A stretch of DNA of 11,262 bases, taken from contig JACQAI010000277.1 in NCBI GenBank assembly GCA_016195115.1, forward strand, positions 1 to 11,262, given 5' to 3'. The translations under genes were made by a program, and so were the position numbers. The notes below the pieces were generated by a model, which worked only from the letters and a program-made list of their open reading frames with translations, was not told where the DNA came from and searched no databases. Position 1 is the stretch's first letter; every line of letters begins with the position of its first letter. The stretch comes from Pseudomonadota bacterium. Its GTDB lineage: Bacteria; Pseudomonadota; Alphaproteobacteria; Elsterales; Elsteraceae. Positions 1 through 6,683 of the stretch are shown here, piece after piece.

Positions 1-108
1 TCCGGCGACATGCACCTTGATCTCGTCACCCGCCTTCAACCGCAGCACCTTGACGACGGCGGCGGCCAGGCGGATGGCCAGGCTGTTGCCCCACTTCGTA
101 ACCTGCAT
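1..108 (-). CDS. AbrB/MazE-family antitoxin, N-terminal part (cut by window edge)
   Basis: Only the first 36 residues are in the window; the gene runs off the left edge. The translation begins MQVTKWGNSLAIRL and continues to LKAGDEIKVHV, which is the swapped-hairpin SpoVT-AbrB DNA-binding fold typical of MazE/VapB antitoxins. These proteins bind their own promoter and neutralise a toxin usually encoded just downstream, which here would lie outside the window. The relatives I know usually read RLPAAVVEAL where this has RLAAAVVKVL, so the usual proline is an alanine. The ATG is supported by a GAGG Shine-Dalgarno (117-120) with 8 bases of spacing. Antitoxin is the best guess; a stand-alone AbrB regulator is possible because the toxin is not visible. 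Confidence 0.8.
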   Translation of the reverse strand, partial: MQVTKWGNSLAIRLAAAVVKVLRLKAGDEIKVHVAG

Positions 109-123
109 GGCAGCGACCTCGCG

Positions 124-151
124 GGTATAGGCTCGGCAACGTATATCACAA
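124..151 (-). promoter_or_regulatory. Candidate sigma-70-type promoter for the antitoxin gene
   Basis: On the minus strand there is TTGTGA (146-151) as a -35 element, a 16-base spacer, and TATACC (124-129) as a -10 element. Each matches four of six consensus bases. The -10 lies about 16 bases upstream of the start codon, so the leader would be very short, as is common for autoregulated antitoxin operons. The rest of the 109-254 gap holds nothing else I can identify. Confidence 0.4.
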
Positions 152-254
152 AGGATCGCCGTCGAGCTGAGGCGGCAATCGCCGGATCAAGCTCGACGAC
201 GGCGGTCGAGGCGCCGGAAAGTCCGAGCTGACGCGTTCGGCAGGTGCCGCCGAA

Positions 255-557
255 TCAGCTCAGCCGGGTCAGCGGCATGCCGACCAGATCGCGAATCCGC
301 AGCTGCGCCGCCGGACGGCTCGGCCGCTCGAACCAGCGCCGCGCCGCGTAGCTGATCTCGTAGGCGGTGGCGTCGGTCTCGAGATGCAGGCGCGCCAGCC
401 AGCCGAAGTCGCGGGCGTGGCGGGCGATCACGGCTTCCTGGCGCCGCACCGAGCCCGGGTCGGCGCCGCCGGCATGGCGCGGCGCCGCGACCAGGCGCTC
501 GAGCTGGTCGATGGCGTGCCGCAGGACCCGATGCTGCAGATTGGCGAGCCGCGTCAT
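255..557 (-). CDS. Small hypothetical protein at the end of the catabolic operon
   Basis: A 100-residue protein that I cannot assign to a family. It starts MTRLANLQHRVLRHAIDQL, has a mostly helical, arginine-rich first half, and ends in a segment containing YEISYAARRWF and LRIRDLVGMPLTRLS. It has no signal peptide or membrane segment. It lies 54 bases downstream of the amidohydrolase stop and on the same strand, so it is probably the last gene of the operon. It is in the same frame as the amidohydrolase, and the 18 codons between the amidohydrolase TGA (612-614) and this ATG are open. No convincing ribosome binding site precedes the ATG, so a different start is possible. Codon use is like that of its neighbours. 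It may be a real conserved small protein; function unknown. Confidence 0.6.
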   Translation of the reverse strand: MTRLANLQHRVLRHAIDQLERLVAAPRHAGGADPGSVRRQEAVIARHARDFGWLARLHLETDATAYEISYAARRWFERPSRPAAQLRIRDLVGMPLTRLS

Positions 558-611
558 GGCACCAGAGTCGACCGGACGGGGCAGGGCGTCAATGGTCGAC
601 GCGGCCTCGCG

Positions 612-1556
612 TCATGCCGCCGGCTTCCAGCGCGGCAGCAGGCGGTGAGCGTTGCCGCACTCGATGGCGTGGAGTTCCGCGGCGCTGAAGCCGTGGTCGA
701 GCAGGCCCTGAAGCTGATCGCGGCTGATCCGCAGCGGCGCATCGGTTCCGAACAGCAGCTGTGCGACGGTCAGGACCTGGAGGGTCGCAGCCAGCGCCGC
801 CGGATGGGCGCGCAAGGCGGTGTCGTAGTGGAAGCCCGCCAGAGCCGCGCCGACGCCGCCCGGCACTGCGGCGGCGAGTTTGGCGTCGATCGCCGCGGCG
901 CGCGTCAGGTGATCGCTGATGAACGGCAGCACGCCGCCGCAGTGGGCAAAGATGAATCGGATGTCGGGGCAGCGCGCGATAGTGCCGGAGAACAGCAGGC
1001 TCGCGATCGTGCGCATGGTGTCGGCGGGGAACTCGATCACCCAGTCGAGCACGCCGGGCAGCAGGTTGCGGTTGCACTCGGGCGCCGTCGGATGGACGTA
1101 GACGACCGCGCGCCGGCGGTTGAGCTCGTCCATCACCGGCGCAAACGCGGGATCGCCCAGCCAGCGATCGCCGTAGCTAGTCAAGAGGCCGATGCCGTCG
1201 ACGCCGAGCGTGTCGAGCGCATGCGCGATCTCGCGCAGGCTGGTGTCGATGTCGGGCAGCGGCACGGTCGCGAAGCAGCCGAAGCGGCCCGGGTGATCTT
1301 CCATCATGCGCGCGGCGTACTCGTTGCATTCGCGCGCGACCTGACGGCGGAAGTCCGCGTCGACCGGCGCCAGGCCGGGCGCCGTGATCGAGGTGATCGC
1401 GGTCGCGACCCCGGCGCGGTCCATGTCGGCGAGCGAGATTTCGGGGCGCCAGTCCAGCGCCGGCGGCGGCGCCAGCTTGCGCTCGACCAGCCGCGCCAGA
1501 TAGCCGGGCGGGTAGAGATGGTGGTGGACGTCGATGCGGTGCGGTTGCGTCGTCAT
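612..1556 (-). CDS. Amidohydrolase-2 family metal-dependent hydrolase/decarboxylase (ACMSD-like)
   Basis: A 314-residue cytoplasmic TIM-barrel enzyme of the amidohydrolase-2 family. This family includes ACMSD (aminocarboxymuconate semialdehyde decarboxylase), 6-methylsalicylate and gamma-resorcylate decarboxylases, and related hydratases and lactonases. Visible metal and catalytic positions are the HxH pair H11/H13 (DVHHHLYPP), H155 (VYVHPT), H205 (FAHCGG) and D272 (FGTDAP), which match the ACMSD pattern of two N-terminal His, a third His, a catalytic His and a C-terminal Asp. Length is normal. The ATG overlaps the ATPase stop as ATGA, so translation is probably coupled; no separate ribosome binding site is seen. 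Its place directly after an ABC transporter suggests it acts on the imported compound or its hydrolysis product. Decarboxylation, hydration and lactone hydrolysis cannot be told apart from sequence. Confidence 0.88.
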   Translation of the reverse strand: MTTQPHRIDVHHHLYPPGYLARLVERKLAPPPALDWRPEISLADMDRAGVATAITSITAPGLAPVDADFRRQVARECNEYAARMMEDHPGRFGCFATVPLPDIDTSLREIAHALDTLGVDGIGLLTSYGDRWLGDPAFAPVMDELNRRRAVVYVHPTAPECNRNLLPGVLDWVIEFPADTMRTIASLLFSGTIARCPDIRFIFAHCGGVLPFISDHLTRAAAIDAKLAAAVPGGVGAALAGFHYDTALRAHPAALAATLQVLTVAQLLFGTDAPLRISRDQLQGLLDHGFSAAELHAIECGNAHRLLPRWKPAA

Positions 1557-2323
1557 AGCACGCGCGCCAGGAATTCGCGGGTGCGCTCGCTCTTGGGCGC
1601 GCGCAGGATCTCCGCGGGCGGGCCGCGCTCGGCGATCACCCCGCCGTCCATGAACACGACCTCGTCGGCGACCTCGCGCGCGAAGCCGATCTCGTGGGTG
1701 ACCACGATCATCGTCATGCCGTCCTCGGCGAGCGAGCGCATCACGTCCAAGACCTCGCCGACCAGCTCGGGGTCGAGCGCGCTGGTCGCCTCGTCGAACA
1801 GCATGACGCGCGGCTCCATGGCGAGCGCGCGCGCGATCGCGACGCGCTGCTGCTCGCCGCCCGACAGCTGGCGCGGATAGCGGCCGTCCTTGGCGGCCAG
1901 GCCGACCCGGTCGAGCAACGCGCGGGCGCGCGCCTCGGCGGCGCCGCGTGCGAGCCTGCGGACCAGGGTCGGGGCGATCGCGACGTTGTCGAGCACGGTC
2001 ATGTGCTGGAACAAATTGAAGCGCTGGAACACCATGCCGATGCCGGCGCGCGCGGCGCACAGCTCGCGCTCCTTGACCTCGTGCAGGCGCCGTCCGACGC
2101 GGCGGTAGCCGACCAGCTCGCCGCCGACCATGACGTAGCCGAGGTCGGGGCGCTCGAGATGGTTGATGCAGCGCAGGAAGGTCGACTTGCCGGCGCCCGA
2201 CGCGCCGATGATGCACACGACCTTGCCGAGCTCGACCTCGAGATCGACGCCCTTGAGCACCTCGACGGCGCCGAAGCGCTTGTGGATGTCGCGGGCGACC
2301 ACCATGGGCGGGTTCGACGCCAT
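1553..2323 (-). CDS. ABC transporter ATP-binding protein, polar amino acid type (GlnQ/HisP-like)
   Basis: A 256-residue ATPase that powers the importer formed with the adjacent permease. Walker A is GASGAGKS (40-47), the Q-loop is Q100 in MVFQRFNLFQHMTV, the signature is LSGGEQQR (153-160), Walker B is VMLFDE (173-178), and the switch histidine is H210 in VVTHE. The MVFQxFNLFxHMTV stretch and the short insertion before it are typical of the polar amino acid uptake subfamily (GlnQ, HisP). The ATG is 5 bases after the permease stop; a second in-frame ATG at 2305 (residue 7) is an alternative start. The 3' end overlaps the amidohydrolase start by 4 bases. All catalytic motifs are intact. Subfamily membership alone does not prove that the substrate is an amino acid. 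Confidence 0.95.
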   Translation of the reverse strand: MASNPPMVVARDIHKRFGAVEVLKGVDLEVELGKVVCIIGASGAGKSTFLRCINHLERPDLGYVMVGGELVGYRRVGRRLHEVKERELCAARAGIGMVFQRFNLFQHMTVLDNVAIAPTLVRRLARGAAEARARALLDRVGLAAKDGRYPRQLSGGEQQRVAIARALAMEPRVMLFDEATSALDPELVGEVLDVMRSLAEDGMTMIVVTHEIGFAREVADEVVFMDGGVIAERGPPAEILRAPKSERTREFLARVL

Positions 2324-2328
2324 GCCGG

Positions 2329-3294
2329 TCAGCCGAGACGCGCGCCGCGCGACGCGAACAGGTTGTTGATCACCGCCAGGCGGAACGGCAGGACCCGGCC
2401 GGCGGGCGCGTCGGTGTGGCTGCGTCCGACATGGCGCTCGAGCACGCGCTGACCGGCGGTCAGCACGCTCGTGAGCGCGACGTACCACAGCGACGCGACG
2501 ATCAGCAGCGGGATGGTCTCGAAGGTGCGCGTGTAGATCAGCTCCGCCGAGGACAACAGCTCGGTCACGGAAATCACGCTCGCCAGCGACGTATATTTCA
2601 GCATGCCGATGATCTGATTGCCGGTCGGCGGGATGATGACGCGCAGCGCCTGCGGCAGGACGACCTTGCGCATGGTCTGGGCCCGCGTCATGCCGACGGC
2701 GGCCGCCGCCTCGCGCTGTCCGGCATCGACGCTCAGGATGCCGCCGCGCACGATCTCCGCCATGTAGGCGCCTTCGCACAGACCGAGCCCGAGGTTGGCG
2801 GCGATCAGCGGCGTGATGATCAGGTTGGCGTTGACCGCGATGAAATCGGGCCCGAAGAACGGCACGCCGATCGTGATCAGCGGGAACAGCGCCGACAGGT
2901 TGAACCAGAAGATCAGCTGGACCAGCGCCGGGGTGGCGCGGAAGCACACGATGTAGGCCTGCGCCGACCAGGCTAGCAGCCGGTTGTCCGACTGGCGCAT
3001 CAGCGCGACGATGACGCCGAGCGTGACGCCGATCGCCATCGCCGAGATGGTCAGCTGGATGGTGACCAGGACGCCGGCGACGATCTCGCGGCTGAACAGA
3101 TAGTGACCGACGATCGGCCACTGGAAATTGGGGTTGGTGACGACCGTGTAGCCGAACCAGACCAGGATGAAGAGGACGACGCTGCCGGCGACCCAGCGGC
3201 CGGGGTGGCGCAGCGCCACCGGCGGTCCAGGGGCCAATCCGGCGAGCGGATCGCTCGACGCCCCGGCCGTATCGGCCTCAGGCGTCCGCGTCAT
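2329..3294 (-). CDS. ABC transporter permease, HEQRo-type (polar amino acid family)
   Basis: A 321-residue inner-membrane permease. It has an unusually long soluble N-terminus (about 33 residues, rich in Ala and Pro), then hydrophobic segments at about 34-52, 72-98, 110-140, 155-178, 226-250 and 262-280. The EAA loop that docks onto the ATPase is clear: REAAAAVGMTRAQTMRK followed by VVLPQALRVIIPP (about 194-223), the hallmark of His/Glu/Gln/Arg/opine permeases. It is the only permease gene in the operon, so the channel is probably a homodimer. The ATG follows the binding-protein stop by 2 bases (TAGGGATG), implying translational coupling. The C-terminal 40 residues after the last membrane segment are basic and lack family motifs. 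Confidence 0.94.
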   Translation of the reverse strand: MTRTPEADTAGASSDPLAGLAPGPPVALRHPGRWVAGSVVLFILVWFGYTVVTNPNFQWPIVGHYLFSREIVAGVLVTIQLTISAMAIGVTLGVIVALMRQSDNRLLAWSAQAYIVCFRATPALVQLIFWFNLSALFPLITIGVPFFGPDFIAVNANLIITPLIAANLGLGLCEGAYMAEIVRGGILSVDAGQREAAAAVGMTRAQTMRKVVLPQALRVIIPPTGNQIIGMLKYTSLASVISVTELLSSAELIYTRTFETIPLLIVASLWYVALTSVLTAGQRVLERHVGRSHTDAPAGRVLPFRLAVINNLFASRGARLG

Positions 3295-3296
3295 CC

Positions 3297-4166
3297 CTAC
3301 TCGAAGATCGCCGGGCTGGCGGCGACGTCCTCGAGGCCCCACTTGGCGAAGATCTTGCGGTAGGTGCCGTCGGCGACCAGCACCTTGAGGGCGGCCTCGA
3401 CCGCCTGGCCGAGCTGGCGGTTCTCCTTCTTGAAGCCGATGCCGGCATCGACCGCGGCGCCCGGCACCGGGCCGCCGGGCGCCGGGTCGAGCTTGCCGTT
3501 GGAGTGCTTGGCGGCGATCAGCGCGGTCGCGAAGCTGACCCCGGCGGCCTCGGCCCGGCCGGTCTCGACCGCCAGCACCTGCGAGCCCTTGCCGTCGTAC
3601 ACCGTGATCTCGATCGGCTTCTTGCCGGCGGCGACGCATTCCTTGGCCTTGGCTTCCCAGACGAACACCGGCTGGGTGCCCTTCTCGACCGCGATCGAAT
3701 GGCCGCAGGCATCGGCGTTGCTGACGCCGGTCGGGTTGCCCTTGCGCACGATCAGGCCGTTGACCAGGATCGCGTAGCGCACGAACGAGATCTGCTTCAG
3801 GCGGCTGTCGAGGATGCCCATCGACGACATGCCGATGTCGAAGCGCCCGCCGCTGATCGCCGGAATGATCGAGGCGAAGCCGAGGCGCTGGATGTCGGGC
3901 TTGAGGCCCAAAACCTCGGCGACCGCGCGGAAGATCTCGACGTCGACGCCGACCTGCTCGTTCTTCTCGTCGAGAAAGTTGTAGGGCTCGAAGTCGAGCG
4001 GCATCGCGGCGGTCAGGGTGCCCTTGGCGCGGACGTCCGCGGGCAGCAGGGCCTGGGCCTTGGCGTCGAGCGATGCCGCCTGCGGCGCCCCGGGGCCGGC
4101 GAGCGCGGCGCACGCCACGACCGCGCACGCGACCAATCGCCAACCCCACGTCAGTTCGAGTCTCAT
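3297..4166 (-). CDS. ABC transporter periplasmic solute-binding protein (family 3-like)
   Basis: A 289-residue exported binding protein for the adjacent ABC importer. The N-terminus (MRLELTWGWR, then a hydrophobic run) is a signal peptide, with a likely signal peptidase I cut after APQA (residue 30). VVAC at 16-19 also fits a loose lipobox, so a lipoprotein is possible. The family-3 fold is seen in FEPYNFLDEKNEQVGVDVEI (59-78), FDIGMSSMGILDSRLKQISF (109-128) and the C-terminal DGTYRKIFAKWGL. R122, the usual carboxylate-binding arginine, is kept. In the usual GRxDAxxxD motif the sequence reads GRAEAAGVS, so the final Asp that contacts the ligand amino group is Ser211. C154 and C177 could form a disulfide. 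This suggests a carboxylate ligand that need not be an alpha-amino acid. Confidence 0.93.
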   Translation of the reverse strand: MRLELTWGWRLVACAVVACAALAGPGAPQAASLDAKAQALLPADVRAKGTLTAAMPLDFEPYNFLDEKNEQVGVDVEIFRAVAEVLGLKPDIQRLGFASIIPAISGGRFDIGMSSMGILDSRLKQISFVRYAILVNGLIVRKGNPTGVSNADACGHSIAVEKGTQPVFVWEAKAKECVAAGKKPIEITVYDGKGSQVLAVETGRAEAAGVSFATALIAAKHSNGKLDPAPGGPVPGAAVDAGIGFKKENRQLGQAVEAALKVLVADGTYRKIFAKWGLEDVAASPAIFE

Positions 4167-4173
4167 CGGCGTT

Positions 4174-4179
4174 CTCCTT
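4174..4179 (-). promoter_or_regulatory. Strong ribosome binding site of the solute-binding protein
   Basis: AAGGAG on the minus strand, 7 bases before the ATG at 4166. It is the best Shine-Dalgarno in the operon, as expected for the binding protein, which is usually made in excess over the membrane components. It also fixes the start codon. The 48-base gap to the phosphotriesterase-family gene has no obvious terminator or promoter. Confidence 0.75.
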
Positions 4180-4214
4180 CGGGGATTCCTTTTCGCGCCA
4201 AAGTGATCGGGGTG

Positions 4215-5243
4215 TCAGATCGCGAGGACGCGCCGCGGGTTGTCGACCAGAACGTGGCGCAGCTCGTCCTTGCCGAAGCCCTTCTTGGCGAGCCGCGGCG
4301 CGAAGTTGTCGAACAGATAGCCGATCGGCACCTTGGTGTTGTCCTGATCGGGCTCCTCGTCGGTCATCGGGCCGCGGCCGTGATGGAAGAAGCGGTCGTA
4401 CGAGAACAGGATCTGGTCGAGGTAGCCCAGGTCGGTCAGCCGGCAGATCAGATCGGTCATCTGCTCGTCGAGCGCATCGGCGGTCGGCGTGTACCACTTG
4501 ATGCCGATATGGTCGATCTGCAGGTTGGCGCCGCGCTCGCAGATCGCCTTGAGCTGGTCGAGCTGCGGTTTGATGAACACGTGGCCCATGATGACCTTGC
4601 TCGGATCGGCGCCCTCCGCCTCGAGCACGTCGAGCATCTCGAGCGCCGGGTTCGTGACGCTGTAATCGATCGGCAAGGTGTGGGTGTTGATCGAGCAGCC
4701 GATGCGCTTCTGGGCGCGGCCGGCGGCGCGGATGACGCGATCTTCGGCCGGGCCGATGCGCCGGCCGTTCTTCTCCTGCGGCGTCGGCTCGGGGCCCATG
4801 CCGCCGGTCGCGATCTTGATCGTGCCGGCGCGGTAGGGCGTGAAGCGGTTGTCGTAGACCATGCCCTCGGTGAGATCGCGCACCATCATGTCGGCGATGT
4901 AGTCGATCGACTTGCGCCGCCAGTAGAACGGGATGCCCATGCGCTCGGCGTAGAAGCCGGTCGCGGCGACGATCTGCATGCCGCTGCGGCGCTGGACCTC
5001 GGCGATCAGCTCGGGGTGGCGGCCGATCTCGGGCGGCGTCAGGTCGACCAGGGTCTTGATGCCGTAGTCGGCGACCCCGGACTTCATCACGCGCGCGATC
5101 GTCTCGGCGACGTCGTTGAACTCCCAGACGTTGTGGTGGTCGTACTCGCAGCCCGAGTAGGCGTAGCGGACATGCTCGTGGGTCAGGGTCAGCCCGGCGC
5201 GATCCGCCGCGATGTCGCCGAGAACCGTCCGTATGATCGCCAT
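4215..5243 (-). CDS. Phosphotriesterase-family metal-dependent hydrolase (lactonase-like)
   Basis: A 342-residue TIM-barrel hydrolase of the phosphotriesterase family. All expected binuclear metal ligands are visible: H22 and H24 (TLTHEHV), K143 as the probable carboxylated lysine (GTIKIATGG), H188 (INTHT), H221 (MGHVF) and D283 (FSYDRF). The family includes organophosphate hydrolases, lactonases (PLL) and proteins of unknown substrate; most members without a phosphotriester niche cleave lactones or esters. There is no signal peptide, so it acts in the cytoplasm. The ATG is chosen because GAGGA (5250-5254) lies 6 bases upstream and the family motif starts about 20 residues in. It is the first clear enzyme gene of the operon, 48 bases before the binding-protein gene, which points to a role on the imported compound. 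True phosphotriesterase activity is less likely than lactone or ester hydrolysis. Confidence 0.9.
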   Translation of the reverse strand: MAIIRTVLGDIAADRAGLTLTHEHVRYAYSGCEYDHHNVWEFNDVAETIARVMKSGVADYGIKTLVDLTPPEIGRHPELIAEVQRRSGMQIVAATGFYAERMGIPFYWRRKSIDYIADMMVRDLTEGMVYDNRFTPYRAGTIKIATGGMGPEPTPQEKNGRRIGPAEDRVIRAAGRAQKRIGCSINTHTLPIDYSVTNPALEMLDVLEAEGADPSKVIMGHVFIKPQLDQLKAICERGANLQIDHIGIKWYTPTADALDEQMTDLICRLTDLGYLDQILFSYDRFFHHGRGPMTDEEPDQDNTKVPIGYLFDNFAPRLAKKGFGKDELRHVLVDNPRRVLAI

Positions 5244-5249
5244 GGCGTG

Positions 5250-5254
5250 TCCTC
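5250..5254 (-). promoter_or_regulatory. Ribosome binding site of the phosphotriesterase-family gene
   Basis: GAGGA on the minus strand, 6 bases from the ATG at 5243. It decides the start against longer readings of the same frame, which have no comparable site. Confidence 0.6.
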
Positions 5255-5266
5255 GCGCGAGTGCCG

Positions 5267-5425
5267 TTACGTGACGCCGAGCGCGGCGGCGAACGCGCGG
5301 CAGAACGCCGGCATGTCGTCGGCGGCGCCGCCGCGCTCGCCGACACGCAGGACCGGAGACCGGAACTCGAGCGCTTGATCGTCGTCGTGGACCAGCACAC
5401 CAATCCGCGGTTGCGCTGCGCCCAT
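5267..5425 (-). CDS. Possible 52-residue small protein leading the catabolic operon
   Basis: A short ORF, not matched to any family, lying 23 bases upstream of the phosphotriesterase-family gene. It reads MGAAQPRIGVLVHDDDQAL, then EFRSPVLRVGERGGAADD, and ends MPAFCRAFAAALGVT before a TAA. The translation is less arginine-rich than the other frames of this stretch and has a plausible alternation of strand and helix, which favours coding. A G-rich stretch precedes the ATG but there is no good Shine-Dalgarno. It could be a genuine small protein, the 3' remnant of a larger gene whose 5' part was lost, or chance. No signal peptide or membrane segment is present. Confidence 0.4.
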   Translation of the reverse strand: MGAAQPRIGVLVHDDDQALEFRSPVLRVGERGGAADDMPAFCRAFAAALGVT

Positions 5426-5475
5426 CCCTATACCCCCGGTCCAGTCGCCGTCGGCGGCAGGTCAAATCCTGAGGT

Positions 5476-6594
5476 TTATCTTGAGCCCACGGCAGGCGCC
5501 GACGCAAGCCGGCGCGGGACACCTCGGATGCGCGCCGGACGCGGGCGGTCGGCCGTGCCGGGTTCGCCGCGCGCCTTGTCGGCGCCGTTGCCGAGCCGGC
5601 GCGCCTCGGCGAGCTGCTCCAGGGTGGCGGTCTGGCGGTGCCATTGCCGGATCGGCACGGCCGGCGCGCCGCCGATCGTGATGCCGGCCGGCACGTCGCG
5701 CATGACGCCGCTGCGCGCCGCCATCCGCACGCCGGCGCCGATCGTCAGGTGGTCGGCGATCGCCGACTGGCCGCCGATCATGACGCCGTCGCCGATCCGC
5801 GTGCTGCCCGCGATGCCGACCTGGGCGGCGATCACGCAGCCGAGCCCGATGCGCACGTTGTGCGCGATCTGGACCAGGTTGTCGATCATGGTGCCGGCGC
5901 CGATCACGGTGTCGCCGAGCGCGCCGCGGTCGATCGTGGTGTTGGCGCCGATCTCGACGCGGTCGCCGATCACCACGCGGCCGAGCTGCGGCACGCGCAC
6001 CGGTCCGCGCTCGCCCGGCACGAACCCGAACCCGGGTGTGCCGATACGCGCGCCGGGATAGATCTCGACCGCACGGCCGATCAGCGCGTGGCTGATCGAG
6101 GCGCCGGCGCCGACGATGCAGTCGTCGCCCAGCATCACGCCCGGCGCGATCACGGCGTTGCTGGCGATGCGGCAGCGCGCGCCGAGCACCGCGCCGGCGC
6201 CGATCGCCGCGCCGGCCTCGATCCGGCAGTCGGGCGCGATCGTTGGCGGCACGTGCGGCGCGGTGTCGAGCGCGACCTCGGGATAGAACAGGCGTGCGAT
6301 CGCGGCGTAGTGCACGCGCGGCGCGTCCGAGAGGATCAGCCCCATGGTCGCGCGGCGCGCCGTCGCGAGCGCCGCCGTGGTCAGCACGGCGCCGGCCGCG
6401 GTCGCCGCGAAGGCGGCGCCGTGGCGCGGTTCGGCGAACAGGCTGAGGTCGCCCGGCTGCGCCTCGTCGAGCGGTGCCAGGTCCGAGATCGTCAGTGCGC
6501 CGGCGGCGGCGTCGCCGAGCGCAGCGCCGACGCGCGCGGCCAGCTCGGCCAGCGAGAACGGGCCGGCGCGCTGGAAGAATCGCGGATCTGGCAT
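5476..6594 (-). CDS. lpxD: UDP-3-O-acylglucosamine N-acyltransferase LpxD
   Basis: A 372-residue enzyme for the third step of lipid A synthesis: transfer of an R-3-hydroxyacyl chain from acyl carrier protein to the 2-amine of UDP-3-O-acylglucosamine, in the cytoplasm. Residues 1 to about 105 form the LpxD uridine-binding domain. From about 115 to 315 there are hexapeptide (left-handed beta-helix) repeats. The LpxD core is clear: TPGFGF (186-191), then VEIGANTTIDRGA and IDNLVQIAHNVRIG, with catalytic H245. The usual GGQVG is GGQSA here (274-278). After the expected end near residue 335 there is an extra basic, probably disordered tail of about 35 residues. The ATG has AGGAGG 11 bases upstream. 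It is not beside fabZ, lpxA or bamA as is usual; it is either a moved gene or a second copy. Confidence 0.93.
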   Translation of the reverse strand: MPDPRFFQRAGPFSLAELAARVGAALGDAAAGALTISDLAPLDEAQPGDLSLFAEPRHGAAFAATAAGAVLTTAALATARRATMGLILSDAPRVHYAAIARLFYPEVALDTAPHVPPTIAPDCRIEAGAAIGAGAVLGARCRIASNAVIAPGVMLGDDCIVGAGASISHALIGRAVEIYPGARIGTPGFGFVPGERGPVRVPQLGRVVIGDRVEIGANTTIDRGALGDTVIGAGTMIDNLVQIAHNVRIGLGCVIAAQVGIAGSTRIGDGVMIGGQSAIADHLTIGAGVRMAARSGVMRDVPAGITIGGAPAVPIRQWHRQTATLEQLAEARRLGNGADKARGEPGTADRPRPARIRGVPRRLASAPAVGSR

Positions 6595-6605
6595 AGCGGC
6601 TCGAC

Positions 6606-6611
6606 CCTCCT
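6606..6611 (-). promoter_or_regulatory. Ribosome binding site of lpxD
   Basis: AGGAGG on the minus strand with an 11-base gap to the ATG at 6594. The spacing is rather long but there is no nearer start in frame, and the LpxD domain starts at once after this ATG. Confidence 0.55.
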
Positions 6612-6683
6612 CGGAGGCCGTGGAGCGGGGGGTGTCGCGCCGGGTCGCCAGCCGGTGGCGCGCATCCGCCGGTCCAAGCTACC

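Noticed and set aside
384..1880. 498-residue plus-strand open frame
   Set aside because: It is antisense to the amidohydrolase and ATPase genes, is very rich in Arg/Ala/Asp/Gly, and has no recognisable motif; long antisense frames are common in DNA of this GC content.
3504..5378. 624-residue plus-strand open frame
   Set aside because: Antisense to the binding-protein and phosphotriesterase-family genes, both of which have clear motifs; composition is that of a shadow frame.
5460..5465. TTGACC (minus strand) as a -35 element for the catabolic operon
   Set aside because: No -10-like sequence lies 15-19 bases downstream; TATAGG comes after 27 bases.
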